This document shows, piece after piece, positions 1 through 6,243 of a stretch of 8,499 nucleotides of DNA (position 1 is the stretch's first letter; every line of letters starts with the position of its first letter). The position numbers and the translations under genes were made by a program. The notes below the pieces were generated by a model, which saw nothing but the letters and a program-made list of their open reading frames with translations, searched no databases and was not told the origin of the DNA. This DNA comes from an uncultured Moraxellaceae bacterium. Lineage in GTDB: Bacteria; Pseudomonadota; Gammaproteobacteria; Pseudomonadales; Moraxellaceae. Where the stretch lies: positions 1-8,499 of the forward strand of contig CALFYA010000314.1 of NCBI GenBank assembly GCA_937952925.1, in the 5' to 3' direction.

Positions 1-506
1 CGGCTATACAGATGCATACCATACAGGTTATCCAGCGGGACTTTGACCTGATAAGGATAATATGGCTCAATCACCGCCAGCGCTTGCTCCCACACCCGAT
101 CCGTTTCGAGGGTAATCACCACATCAGGCTGCTGCTGGGCAATCAGCTCAATCAGCGCCTGTTTGTTGCGATTGGGGGTCAACACGTTGCTGACCAGCAA
201 AGAGATTTGATTGGCCGGATCAACGCGCGTGGCCTGCACCACTTGCTTGCGCCACAGACGGGTATACGGCAACACCATCCGTGCTTGATCCACCAAACAC
301 AACAGCAAGCCCACCAGCAGCATTTGCTGATAGGGCTGTAAGCTCGCATGGGTCAGCGCAAACCCCACAAGGGAGGCCGCGCCCAAGGCCAAGATTTGTA
401 AACGTGGAAAATCAAAGCCCCGAAACCACCACTCGTTACGCGGCACCCATGCCATCAAGGTGGCAAACATCACCACTCCTGCCAACAACTCCGTGATCAG
501 TTGCAT
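1..506 (-). CDS. Membrane-anchored endonuclease/exonuclease/phosphatase (EEP) family protein, 3' end outside window
   Basis: This is the N-terminal 168 residues of a protein whose C-terminus lies beyond the left edge. Three hydrophobic stretches (about residues 3-20, 35-52 and 60-80) suggest membrane anchoring. An EEP-type (DNase I/sphingomyelinase-fold) domain then begins: SLLVSNVLTPN (N107) matches the first catalytic strand, and VVITLETD (E134) carries the expected metal-binding Glu. DNLYGMHLYS (159-168) matches the substrate-side strand seen in this family. The EEP fold cleaves phosphodiester or phosphomonoester bonds in nucleic acids, phospholipids or inositol phosphates; the substrate here cannot be told. 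The catalytic His and Asp residues would lie outside the window. The start is well supported: AAGGAGG lies six bases upstream and overlaps the stop codon of the upstream DUF2252 gene, so the two are probably cotranscribed and translationally coupled. The family call is confident; the function is not. Confidence 0.85.
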   Translation of the reverse strand, partial: MQLITELLAGVVMFATLMAWVPRNEWWFRGFDFPRLQILALGAASLVGFALTHASLQPYQQMLLVGLLLCLVDQARMVLPYTRLWRKQVVQATRVDPANQISLLVSNVLTPNRNKQALIELIAQQQPDVVITLETDRVWEQALAVIEPYYPYQVKVPLDNLYGMHLYS

Positions 507-512
507 ACCGCC

Positions 513-519
513 CCTCCTT
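513..519 (-). promoter_or_regulatory. Shine-Dalgarno site of the EEP gene, embedded in the DUF2252 stop codon
   Basis: On the minus strand the sequence reads TAAGGAGGGGCGGTATG. The TAA is the stop of the DUF2252 gene and AAGGAGG is a near-perfect ribosome binding site six bases before the ATG at 506. The overlap fixes the EEP start and implies translational coupling. Confidence 0.75.
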
Positions 520-1960
520 ACAACACGTCTTCATCAGCGACTGCCAAGTTTCCGGCTTTAATCTCCTGTATAAACTGCTGATAATCCTGCTCATTGCGGT
601 CGGCATAGGCCAAGGCATAACGCTGCATCACCTCGATAAACACCTCACCTTGCCCGATATAGGCCAAGATCACATCGGCATTACCTGCTTTGGCATGCGC
701 GTGCGCGAGTGCCATCCCGCAGCTTTTGGCGTATTCAAAGACATACGCCCGATCCATGTCGTCAAGATCCACCGAGACTTTCATATCACGCAGCTGGCGC
801 ACGTAATACGGGGTGTGATGTTTGCCATGTGAGGCAAAGCCCAAGAAAATATCACTGGCGGCTTGCATGAGCTGCTGACCATGCACCACCCGCTCGCCCT
901 GATGTTTTTCGGGCGTGTGTAGCAGCGGTGCAAGCACCGATGCTCTAGCTTCTTTCATTTGCAAAATCAAAGGCGCTCGATCACCATCTTCAAACAGTGC
1001 AATTGCAGTGCGCGTCCCCACACTGCCCACTCCGACCACTTTGAGCGCCACATCCGTACATTCATAGCGATCAAACAACACTTGGCGGTCACTTTTAAGG
1101 CTGTTGCGATAGCGACTAAAAAACGCGTCCACGTTGCTGGCAAACGGATCACACGGGGTGGGATGACGCAGCAATAAGCCTTCATCGATAAAATGGCGAC
1201 GACCCGTCAATTCATCACGCGCCGTCAATTTGGGCAGCACCGACGCCGTGGTACGGGTATGCGCACTTTTGAGATTTTTTTCACGCTTTTTGCGGATCCG
1301 GCGGTTATCTGTTTCGGCCAGTAGCGCCTTGGCATCAATCGACTCATACCAGATTTGCAGTGGCGACAACTCGGTCATGTCTTGCAGATGCTGATGGTAC
1401 GCTTGTACCAAGATCGCAATGGCTTCCTGCGCCGTCCGGTCGGATTCGCCCAGCTCACGCGCCGCAATCACCAAACTGGTCACGAGTCGCTTGATGTCCC
1501 ATTCAAATGGGGCGACCATGGTTTCATCAAAATCATTGATCCCAAACAGTAAATTTCGCTCTGGACTGGCAAATCCGCCAAAATTCATCAAATGGCAATC
1601 GCCACAAATTTGGCTAAAAAGTCCGCTATGGCTCTCAAACGCTTGGTCATACAACATCAGTGATGGCATGCCCCGATAGTAGGTAAATGGCGAGACGCTC
1701 ATACGGCGGGCGCGCACTGGCGCCAAATCAGCCAAACGGCCTTGATTGCTCCATGCATACACGGTCAGGGCATCCACCCCGTCAGGGCGTTTGCCCAAGT
1801 TGGCCAGTTCACGGCGGCGATACTGTTGGCGCTGGGCTTTGCCCAGTGCTGCACCTTGGGCTTGTCCAAGCAACTGCCCGAGGTGACGATGATGGGTCAA
1901 ATCCAAGCATTGATCTGTCCACAAGTGGTTGGGTAAGGGCAATTGAATCGTTTTGGTCAT
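518..1960 (-). CDS. DUF2252 family protein, kinase-like motifs, function unknown
   Basis: A 480-residue protein of the DUF2252 family. Recognisable blocks are RMSVSPFTYYRG (86-97), GDCHLMNFGGF (120-130), INDFDET (141-147), PFEWDIKRL (151-159), VVGVGSVGTR (308-317) and LQMKEA (333-338). GDxHxxNF followed by DFD resembles the catalytic loop (D121, N126) and metal-binding DFG/DFD motif (D143) of aminoglycoside phosphotransferase-like kinases. K336 could be the nucleotide-contacting lysine, but a kinase activity is inference. No signal peptide or membrane segment is seen, so it should be cytoplasmic. The frame stays open to an ATG at 2110. I prefer the ATG at 1960 because GAGA lies six bases upstream, the extra 50 residues look non-protein-like, and the ATG at 1999 has no ribosome binding site. 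It is followed at 11 bases by the EEP gene, probably in one operon. The substrate is unknown. Confidence 0.88.
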   Translation of the reverse strand: MTKTIQLPLPNHLWTDQCLDLTHHRHLGQLLGQAQGAALGKAQRQQYRRRELANLGKRPDGVDALTVYAWSNQGRLADLAPVRARRMSVSPFTYYRGMPSLMLYDQAFESHSGLFSQICGDCHLMNFGGFASPERNLLFGINDFDETMVAPFEWDIKRLVTSLVIAARELGESDRTAQEAIAILVQAYHQHLQDMTELSPLQIWYESIDAKALLAETDNRRIRKKREKNLKSAHTRTTASVLPKLTARDELTGRRHFIDEGLLLRHPTPCDPFASNVDAFFSRYRNSLKSDRQVLFDRYECTDVALKVVGVGSVGTRTAIALFEDGDRAPLILQMKEARASVLAPLLHTPEKHQGERVVHGQQLMQAASDIFLGFASHGKHHTPYYVRQLRDMKVSVDLDDMDRAYVFEYAKSCGMALAHAHAKAGNADVILAYIGQGEVFIEVMQRYALAYADRNEQDYQQFIQEIKAGNLAVADEDVL

Positions 1961-2087
1961 GGGTATTCTCAATCGGTCATGATCAACCAGTGATCGCATG
2001 ATTGGAGTAATAGCGTGATTTGTGGCGAGAAAATAGCGTCGCTTTGTTGCATGCTGCGTGTCCATGCGCTGTTTTTGTAGACCTATG

Positions 2088-2107
2088 ACGCATTTTGATG
2101 CGTTTTT
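2088..2107 (+). terminator. Small T-tailed hairpin, possible intrinsic terminator
   Basis: ACGCAT (2088-2093) and ATGCGT (2098-2103) form a six-base-pair stem with loop TTTG, followed by a run of T ending at 2107. The shape is terminator-like for rightward transcription, but no rightward gene precedes it. It may block antisense transcripts leaving the DUF2252 region or be a regulator palindrome. The short stem makes it weak. Confidence 0.3.
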
Positions 2108-2150
2108 CACCCCGCAAACTCACGCGATTGGGTGTCTTGTCCGATCAGGC

Positions 2151-2178
2151 TTTGCTACACTCGAATGCTCTTTATAAT
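2151..2178 (+). promoter_or_regulatory. Putative sigma-70 promoter of asd
   Basis: A consensus -10 box TATAAT (2173-2178) lies 15-16 bases downstream of a TTTGCT/TTGCTA -35-like element (2151-2157). Transcription would start around 2185, leaving a leader of only about 20 bases before the ATG at 2204. That leaves no room for a lysine riboswitch or attenuator. The -10 is perfect; the -35 is weaker and its spacing slightly short. Confidence 0.65.
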
Positions 2179-2203
2179 TTGCCCTTCATTTGAGGATGTC
2201 AGG

Positions 2204-3325
2204 ATGAAAGTTGGTCTGGTCGGCTGGCGTGGTATGGTCGGCTCCGTGCTGATGCAGCGTATGGTGGAAGAAGGTGATTTTGCCCACTTTGAACCATTTT
2301 ATTTTTCAACCAGCAGTGCTGGCCGTGAAGCGCCAAGCTTTGGTGGCAAAACCGCACCTGCGTTGATGGATGCCAACGACCTGACCACCCTCAAACAGAT
2401 GGACGTGATTCTGACCTGTCAAGGTGGCGACTACACCAGCGCCGTGTTCCCGCAGCTGCGTGCTGATGGCTGGAACGGCTACTGGATTGACGCGGCCAGC
2501 ACCCTGCGCATGAGTGACGATGCGATTATCGTGCTCGATCCGGTCAACCTCAATGTGATCAAAGACGGCCTCGCCAAAGGCATCAAAAACTATGTGGGCG
2601 GTAACTGCACCGTGTCACTGATGCTGATGTCGATTGGCGCACTGTACCAACACAATTTGGTCGAGTGGATGAGCGCGATGACCTATCAAGCGGCATCGGG
2701 CGCGGGCGCACAAAACATGCGCGAGCTGATCAGCGGCATGGGTTATCTGCGTGATGGCGTACAAGATTTGCTGAATGATCCTGCCAGCGCGATCTTGGAC
2801 ATCGACCGCCAAGTCGCCGAACTGCAACGCGGCGATGCGTTCCCCAAAGCCAACTTTGGCGTGCCGCTCGCAGGCAGCTTGATCCCCTACATCGACAAAC
2901 AACTCGACAACGGTCAATCCAAAGAAGAATGGAAAGGCCAAGTCGAAACTAACAAAATCTTGGGCAACCGTGACGGCAATATTGTGCCCATCGACGGCCT
3001 GTGTGTGCGGATTGGTGCGATGCGCTGCCACTCGCAAGCACTGACCATCAAGCTCAAGCAAGATGTGCCGATGGATGAGATCACCGACATGATCGCCAAA
3101 TCCAACGATTGGGTCAAAGTGGTGCCCAATACCCGCGAAGCGAGCATGACCGATCTGACGCCGGTTGCCGTCACAGGCACCCTGACTGTACCAGTTGGCC
3201 GGATGCGCAAACTCAACATGGGCAATGATTACCTCGGTGCGTTTACCGTGGGTGACCAGCTGCTGTGGGGGGCTGCTGAGCCATTGCGCCGGATGCTGCG
3301 CCTACTGATCGAACATCAAGCTTAA
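2204..3325 (+). CDS. asd: Aspartate-semialdehyde dehydrogenase
   Basis: Asd reduces L-aspartyl-4-phosphate to L-aspartate 4-semialdehyde with NADPH, the branch point to diaminopimelate/lysine, methionine and threonine, so it is normally essential for cell-wall synthesis. The 373-residue length fits the gammaproteobacterial form (E. coli about 367). The N-terminus MKVGLVGWRGMVG is the NADP-binding glycine-rich loop. The catalytic cysteine C135 sits in VGGNCTVS, Q162 is in YQAASGAG, and R269 with H276 in RIGAMRCH are the substrate and general-base residues. The ATG at 2204 is preceded by TGAGGA at 2191-2196, which fixes the start; an in-frame ATG at 2132 lies upstream of the promoter -10 box and is rejected. 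It is transcribed divergently from the DUF2252 operon and precedes the FimV genes, as in Pseudomonas where asd and fimV are near neighbours. No usg-like second copy is present. Confidence 0.98.
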   Translation: MKVGLVGWRGMVGSVLMQRMVEEGDFAHFEPFYFSTSSAGREAPSFGGKTAPALMDANDLTTLKQMDVILTCQGGDYTSAVFPQLRADGWNGYWIDAASTLRMSDDAIIVLDPVNLNVIKDGLAKGIKNYVGGNCTVSLMLMSIGALYQHNLVEWMSAMTYQAASGAGAQNMRELISGMGYLRDGVQDLLNDPASAILDIDRQVAELQRGDAFPKANFGVPLAGSLIPYIDKQLDNGQSKEEWKGQVETNKILGNRDGNIVPIDGLCVRIGAMRCHSQALTIKLKQDVPMDEITDMIAKSNDWVKVVPNTREASMTDLTPVAVTGTLTVPVGRMRKLNMGNDYLGAFTVGDQLLWGAAEPLRRMLRLLIEHQA

Positions 3326-3342
3326 TTTTTTAAAAATGTACT

Positions 3343-3373
3343 GACGGTGGTGGCTTTGATTGCGACCACCGTC
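3343..3373 (+). terminator. Hairpin downstream of asd, possible terminator
   Basis: GACGGTGGT (3343-3351) and ACCACCGTC (3365-3373) form a perfect nine-base-pair GC-rich stem with a 13-base loop, 17 bases after the asd stop. The following sequence (TTGCTGTG) is not a proper T-run, and a T-run (3326-3331) lies on the other side. It may be a leaky or Rho-assisted terminator or an mRNA-stabilising stem. Confidence 0.5.
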
Positions 3374-3386
3374 TTGCTGTGATACA
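3356..3386 (+). promoter_or_regulatory. Weak candidate promoter for the FimV operon
   Basis: TTGATT (3356-3361) and TGATAC (3380-3385) are 18 bases apart, with TG dinucleotides just before the -10-like box. Matches to consensus are poor and the element overlaps the hairpin after asd. It is the best candidate in the 138-base spacer; the FimV genes could also be read from asd. Confidence 0.22.
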
Positions 3387-3463
3387 AGAAACCGTTGCGA
3401 TCTGCACGGGTACTCAAGGTCAAGCGACCTTTTAGGGACAAAAGACCACGATAGGACAACCGA

Positions 3464-4771
3464 ATGGTAATTGGTAAGCGAATGATGATGTGGATGGGGG
3501 CAGGTTTGCTTGTGCCTTCCTTATCGCATGCGCTCAGTGTTGGACGCCTGAATGTTCAATCCACCCTTGGTGAGCCTTTTCGTGCCGAGATTGTGGTTAC
3601 CGACCTCAACGGGATTGCCGCTGCCGATGTACAAGCCGCTTTGGCCAGCGAATCCGATTTCTCTCAGCTCGGCGTGCCTTTGACGGGCTATAGTGGTGGT
3701 TTAACCATCAGTACTCGCGCCGCTGGGGTTGATCGCGTGGTGGTCAAAATTCAAAGCCGCCAACCGCTCAATGATCCGTTTTTGGATGTGGTGATCAAGA
3801 TCAAAGCGGGGAAAAACATCCGTTTACAGCATCTCACCGCCCTGATTGATCCACCCAAACGCCAAGATGCAGATCAACTCCCTCTACTGGCCGAATCCGC
3901 TGCCCCCAACAAACCGCTGGAGCTGGCCAGCACGCCTTCAAGCCCTAGCAAACCCTCCACGCTTGAAAAGCCCTTAGTGCCGCTCAGCAGCGAACCGCCA
4001 CCCATGGCAGCGGCCACGCCCACCGTAGCCCCGCTGATGACTGACGCTGAGCGTGCCGCCGCACCCAAGTATGTGGTCAAAGCCAATGATTCTTTGTGGA
4101 AAATTGCCTCTGGTCTAAAAGGCACGCTCAATAAGCCGACCGGCCAAATCATGAAACAAATTCGTCAACTCAACGAAACCGCCTTTAAGCGTGGTGACCC
4201 CAATCAACTCAAGCAAGGGGCGCAGTTGGTATTGCCCAAAGCCGAAAAACCAGCACAAGACTTGGTCACGCAGCGGACAACACCACCTGTGATCCCCGCT
4301 CCCAAACCGCTGACCCCCAAGCCGATTGCACCCCCACCCACCACACCGATGGTGCGTAGTGGGCGTTTGCCACAGGCTGAGATGACCTTGATCGCACCGA
4401 CTGGCACTGGCATTGCACAGGGCAATAGCCTGATCAGTGGTCGGCGCACAGGGGTACAGCCTTTATCACGCGATTTGGCGACTCGTGTCGGTCAAGCCCG
4501 ACAAAAAACGGTTGCATTACGTCGCGAAGTATTAGAACTTGATGCACAAGTCGCCGTGAACGATCAAAAAATTGCATTGCAAAATGCGAAGCTTGCCGAA
4601 TTGGAACAACGGCTCAAAGCGCGCAAGGACGCCAAACGTCGCGCCCAAGCACAATCAACAGTTCCCGTAATTGCCCTAACGCTTGCGGCCTTATTTGGCA
4701 GCACCTTTGGGGCACAACCGGTTTATGCCGCAACCGAACAAGCCATTATGCTGGAGGATCTGGCAGTATGA
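3464..4771 (+). CDS. fimV: FimV/HubP N-terminal half: secreted LysM peptidoglycan-binding protein
   Basis: A 435-residue protein matching the periplasmic half of FimV, the polar landmark that supports type IV pilus assembly and twitching. In order: a signal peptide (1-23, cleavage likely after SLSHA); the FimV N-terminal domain (about 24-131, beginning LSVGRLNVQSTLGEPFRAEI); a Pro/Ser-rich linker; a LysM domain (about 203-258, YVVKANDSLWKIA to GAQLVLP); a second Pro-rich linker; a charged coiled coil (about 350-395); and a hydrophobic segment (about 399-422) with a 13-residue tail. The ATG at 3464 has AGGA eight bases upstream and gives a good signal peptide; the ATG cluster from 3482 is less well placed. 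Canonical FimV (Pseudomonas about 919 residues) continues into one transmembrane helix and a cytoplasmic region. Here the chain stops, and those parts are encoded by the next gene, which overlaps by four bases. Confidence 0.85.
   Translation: MVIGKRMMMWMGAGLLVPSLSHALSVGRLNVQSTLGEPFRAEIVVTDLNGIAAADVQAALASESDFSQLGVPLTGYSGGLTISTRAAGVDRVVVKIQSRQPLNDPFLDVVIKIKAGKNIRLQHLTALIDPPKRQDADQLPLLAESAAPNKPLELASTPSSPSKPSTLEKPLVPLSSEPPPMAAATPTVAPLMTDAERAAAPKYVVKANDSLWKIASGLKGTLNKPTGQIMKQIRQLNETAFKRGDPNQLKQGAQLVLPKAEKPAQDLVTQRTTPPVIPAPKPLTPKPIAPPPTTPMVRSGRLPQAEMTLIAPTGTGIAQGNSLISGRRTGVQPLSRDLATRVGQARQKTVALRREVLELDAQVAVNDQKIALQNAKLAELEQRLKARKDAKRRAQAQSTVPVIALTLAALFGSTFGAQPVYAATEQAIMLEDLAV
4753..4757 (+). promoter_or_regulatory. 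Shine-Dalgarno site of the second FimV gene, inside the first
   Basis: GGAGG lies ten bases before the ATG at 4768 and within the end of the preceding coding sequence. The ATGA overlap (4768-4771) joins start and stop. A strong ribosome binding site in exactly the right place argues that the division of FimV is genuine and that the second protein is made by termination-reinitiation or independent initiation. Confidence 0.7.
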
Positions 4772-6180
4772 ATATGATCGTTATCGTTGTCGTCGCTCTA
4801 CTTGTGATTGCAGGGATTGCTTTTTTTGTATTAAAGGGCAAAAAAACTCCTCCACCTGCTGCGACCCCTCAACCTAGACCGGCGCAGCCACAGGCACGTC
4901 CTGTCGAAGCCAAAAAACCTGAACCCGCACCTGCGCCCAAAGCGCCTGAGCCGGTGGTCAAAGCCGCTGCACCTGCACCTGCGCCGGTTCCTGCTCCTGT
5001 GCCAACTCCAGCACCGGTACCTGCGCCGGCTCCAGTTCCGACGCCAGCACCTGCGCCAATTGAGCCACCCAAAGACCCGATTGATGAAGCGCAAGCCTTT
5101 ATCGCGATGGAACGCTTCCCACAAGCGGTCGGGATTTTGTCCAAAGCCATCGATAAAGAACCCAAACGTGCGGTGCTGTATGTCCTGTTGCTGAGCATTT
5201 ATCAGCAACAAAATGCACGTGCTGAATTTGATGCGACCTATAGCCGCCTCAAAGGTTTGGATGATGCTGAGGCCATGCAGCAAGCCGATCAACTGTTGGC
5301 TAAGTTTGCTCCTGAAAAGCCAGCAGCAGCAGCCGATGATGAGGGTTTGATTGCTTTTACGCCCAGCGCTTTTGCTGCACCTGAACCAGTCACTCCACCT
5401 CCTGCAGTGATTGATACTGATCCCCTCGAATTCACGCTTGAAAAGCCCATCAGCGATGGTGCAAGCCCCTCTTTGACGCTGGATCAAAGTGATGAGCGTG
5501 CGTTTTTGCTGGATACTCCCGAAGCAAAAACCAGTATCGATAGCCTTGATGCGCTCGAAGCTGAATTTAAGACCAGCACCAGTGGTGTGCGTCCAGCACT
5601 CGATATCGAGACCATTACCCCCAGCACTGCTGCGGATGAGCCACTAACAGACCTCAATCTCGATTTTGCGGCACTTGACACCCCTGCACCGGCTGCCAAA
5701 CCAGCCGCCCCAGCACAAGAGCAAGTGGTTGATCTTGAGTTCAACCTTGATGACTCGTTTGAGCTGGCTGATGACAAGCCTGTTGCCAAAACTGAGAAGG
5801 CCGAAAACTGGGCTGAAGGTTTTGCTGATCAAGACTTTAGCTTACCCACCAGCACCCATTCGGCTGAGGAAAGCCAATCTGCCCTGTCTTTGGATGATTT
5901 GAGCGCTGCCACACCTGCGCTGTCAGACAAAGCCAGTGAATTTGATGCGATGCTTGAGCCAAGCAGCAGTGTCAGTGACGGCAGCTTGAGCGGCCAGCTT
6001 GCCAGCGAGTTTGCCTTCCTCAATGCTCGTGATGAGCAGCAAGTCAACTTGGACTTGGCGCGTAGTTATGCTGATTTGGGCGAAAAAGCCAGTGCCATCG
6101 AATTGCTTGACGATGTGATTGCACATGGCAACAGTGCTCAGCAGGATGATGCACGTTTGCTGAAGGCCAGCTTGGGCTAA
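4768..6180 (+). CDS. fimV: FimV/HubP C-terminal half: membrane-anchored cytoplasmic TPR protein
   Basis: A 470-residue protein equivalent to the transmembrane and cytoplasmic part of FimV. It opens with a transmembrane helix (about 3-22) followed by KGKK, giving N-out/C-in topology. Next come a Pro/Ala-rich linker (27-101), a TPR-like helical region (about 103-180), a long acidic, probably disordered region (about 186-420), and the conserved FimV C-terminal domain (about 424-470, VNLDLARSYADLGEKASAIE). In characterised FimV the cytoplasmic part recruits partners that control pilus assembly and polar localisation; the role here is inferred. It has its own ribosome binding site and overlaps the N-terminal half by ATGA. 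Together the halves total 905 residues, close to the Pseudomonas single protein. A strong terminator follows 17 bases after the stop. The main alternative is a frameshift at the junction, which I consider less likely. Confidence 0.85.
   Translation: MNMIVIVVVALLVIAGIAFFVLKGKKTPPPAATPQPRPAQPQARPVEAKKPEPAPAPKAPEPVVKAAAPAPAPVPAPVPTPAPVPAPAPVPTPAPAPIEPPKDPIDEAQAFIAMERFPQAVGILSKAIDKEPKRAVLYVLLLSIYQQQNARAEFDATYSRLKGLDDAEAMQQADQLLAKFAPEKPAAAADDEGLIAFTPSAFAAPEPVTPPPAVIDTDPLEFTLEKPISDGASPSLTLDQSDERAFLLDTPEAKTSIDSLDALEAEFKTSTSGVRPALDIETITPSTAADEPLTDLNLDFAALDTPAPAAKPAAPAQEQVVDLEFNLDDSFELADDKPVAKTEKAENWAEGFADQDFSLPTSTHSAEESQSALSLDDLSAATPALSDKASEFDAMLEPSSSVSDGSLSGQLASEFAFLNARDEQQVNLDLARSYADLGEKASAIELLDDVIAHGNSAQQDDARLLKASLG
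4960..5070 (+). repeat. Low-complexity Pro/Ala repeat tract in the second FimV gene
   Basis: The tract encodes a run of AP, VP and TP dipeptides (about residues 65-101), with a unit like APVPAPVPTPAP occurring twice (second copy APVPAPAPVPTPAP). The codons for the units differ synonymously, so this is an old, selected spacer and not a fresh slippage array. It probably forms an extended polyproline-like linker next to the membrane. Confidence 0.7.
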
Positions 6181-6197
6181 ATGCCAACCCCCTGATC

Positions 6198-6224
6198 TAG
6201 GCGACGCACGTCGCCTATTTTTTT
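6198..6224 (+). terminator. Intrinsic terminator of the FimV operon
   Basis: TAGGCGAC (6198-6205) pairs with GTCGCCTA (6210-6217) in an eight-base-pair stem with the loop GCAC, followed by seven T residues (6218-6224). This is a textbook Rho-independent terminator 17 bases after the fimV stop. It overlaps an alternative TTG start (6223) for the asparaginase, which supports the ATG at 6244. Confidence 0.9.
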
Positions 6225-6243
6225 GCCTTTGAGATCTGCTCAC

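Larger units (their letters stand above)
1961..2203. other. Divergent intergenic region between the DUF2252 gene and asd
   Basis: This 243-base spacer separates two divergently transcribed units. It holds a convincing rightward promoter for asd (2151-2178), a small T-tailed hairpin (2088-2107), and two copies of AATAGCGT (2009-2016 and 2032-2039) 23 bases apart in direct orientation. I found no convincing leftward -35/-10 pair for the DUF2252 operon. There is no credible coding sequence: the in-frame N-terminal extensions of both flanking genes into this region lack ribosome binding sites. Confidence 0.6.

Noticed and set aside
1961..2110. Fifty-residue N-terminal extension of the DUF2252 protein
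   Set aside because: There is no ribosome binding site at 2110 or 1999, the composition is unlike a protein, and it would consume most of the divergent promoter region.
2132..2203. Upstream in-frame ATG that would extend Asd by 24 residues
   Set aside because: It lies before the -10 box of the likely promoter, lacks a ribosome binding site, and the conserved Asd N-terminus begins at 2204.
2179..2203. Lysine riboswitch or leader peptide controlling asd
   Set aside because: The predicted leader is only about 20 bases, too short for either.
2615..3061. Minus-strand open frame of 148 codons inside asd
   Set aside because: It lies fully antisense to a highly conserved gene and has no recognisable domain.
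3416..3432. Small hairpin AAGGTC-AAGC-GACCTT before the first FimV gene
   Set aside because: The stem is only six base pairs and the T tail is very short; it could occur by chance and no role is supported.
4621..4771. Simple frameshift in a single fimV gene
   Set aside because: The second frame is open upstream, but its translation there is not protein-like. The second gene has its own GGAGG, ATG and transmembrane helix, and a fusion would carry two adjacent hydrophobic segments where canonical FimV has one. Raw reads would settle it.
4960..5070. Tandem repeat or CRISPR-like array
   Set aside because: The repeat is at the dipeptide level (AP, VP, TP) within a coding sequence; there are no identical repeats with unique spacers.
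4831..5487. Long minus-strand open frame of 218 codons opposite the second FimV gene
   Set aside because: Its product is dominated by Arg, Cys, Trp and Ser, the antisense image of Pro/Ala-rich coding. It lies wholly within a well-supported gene, so it is a shadow.
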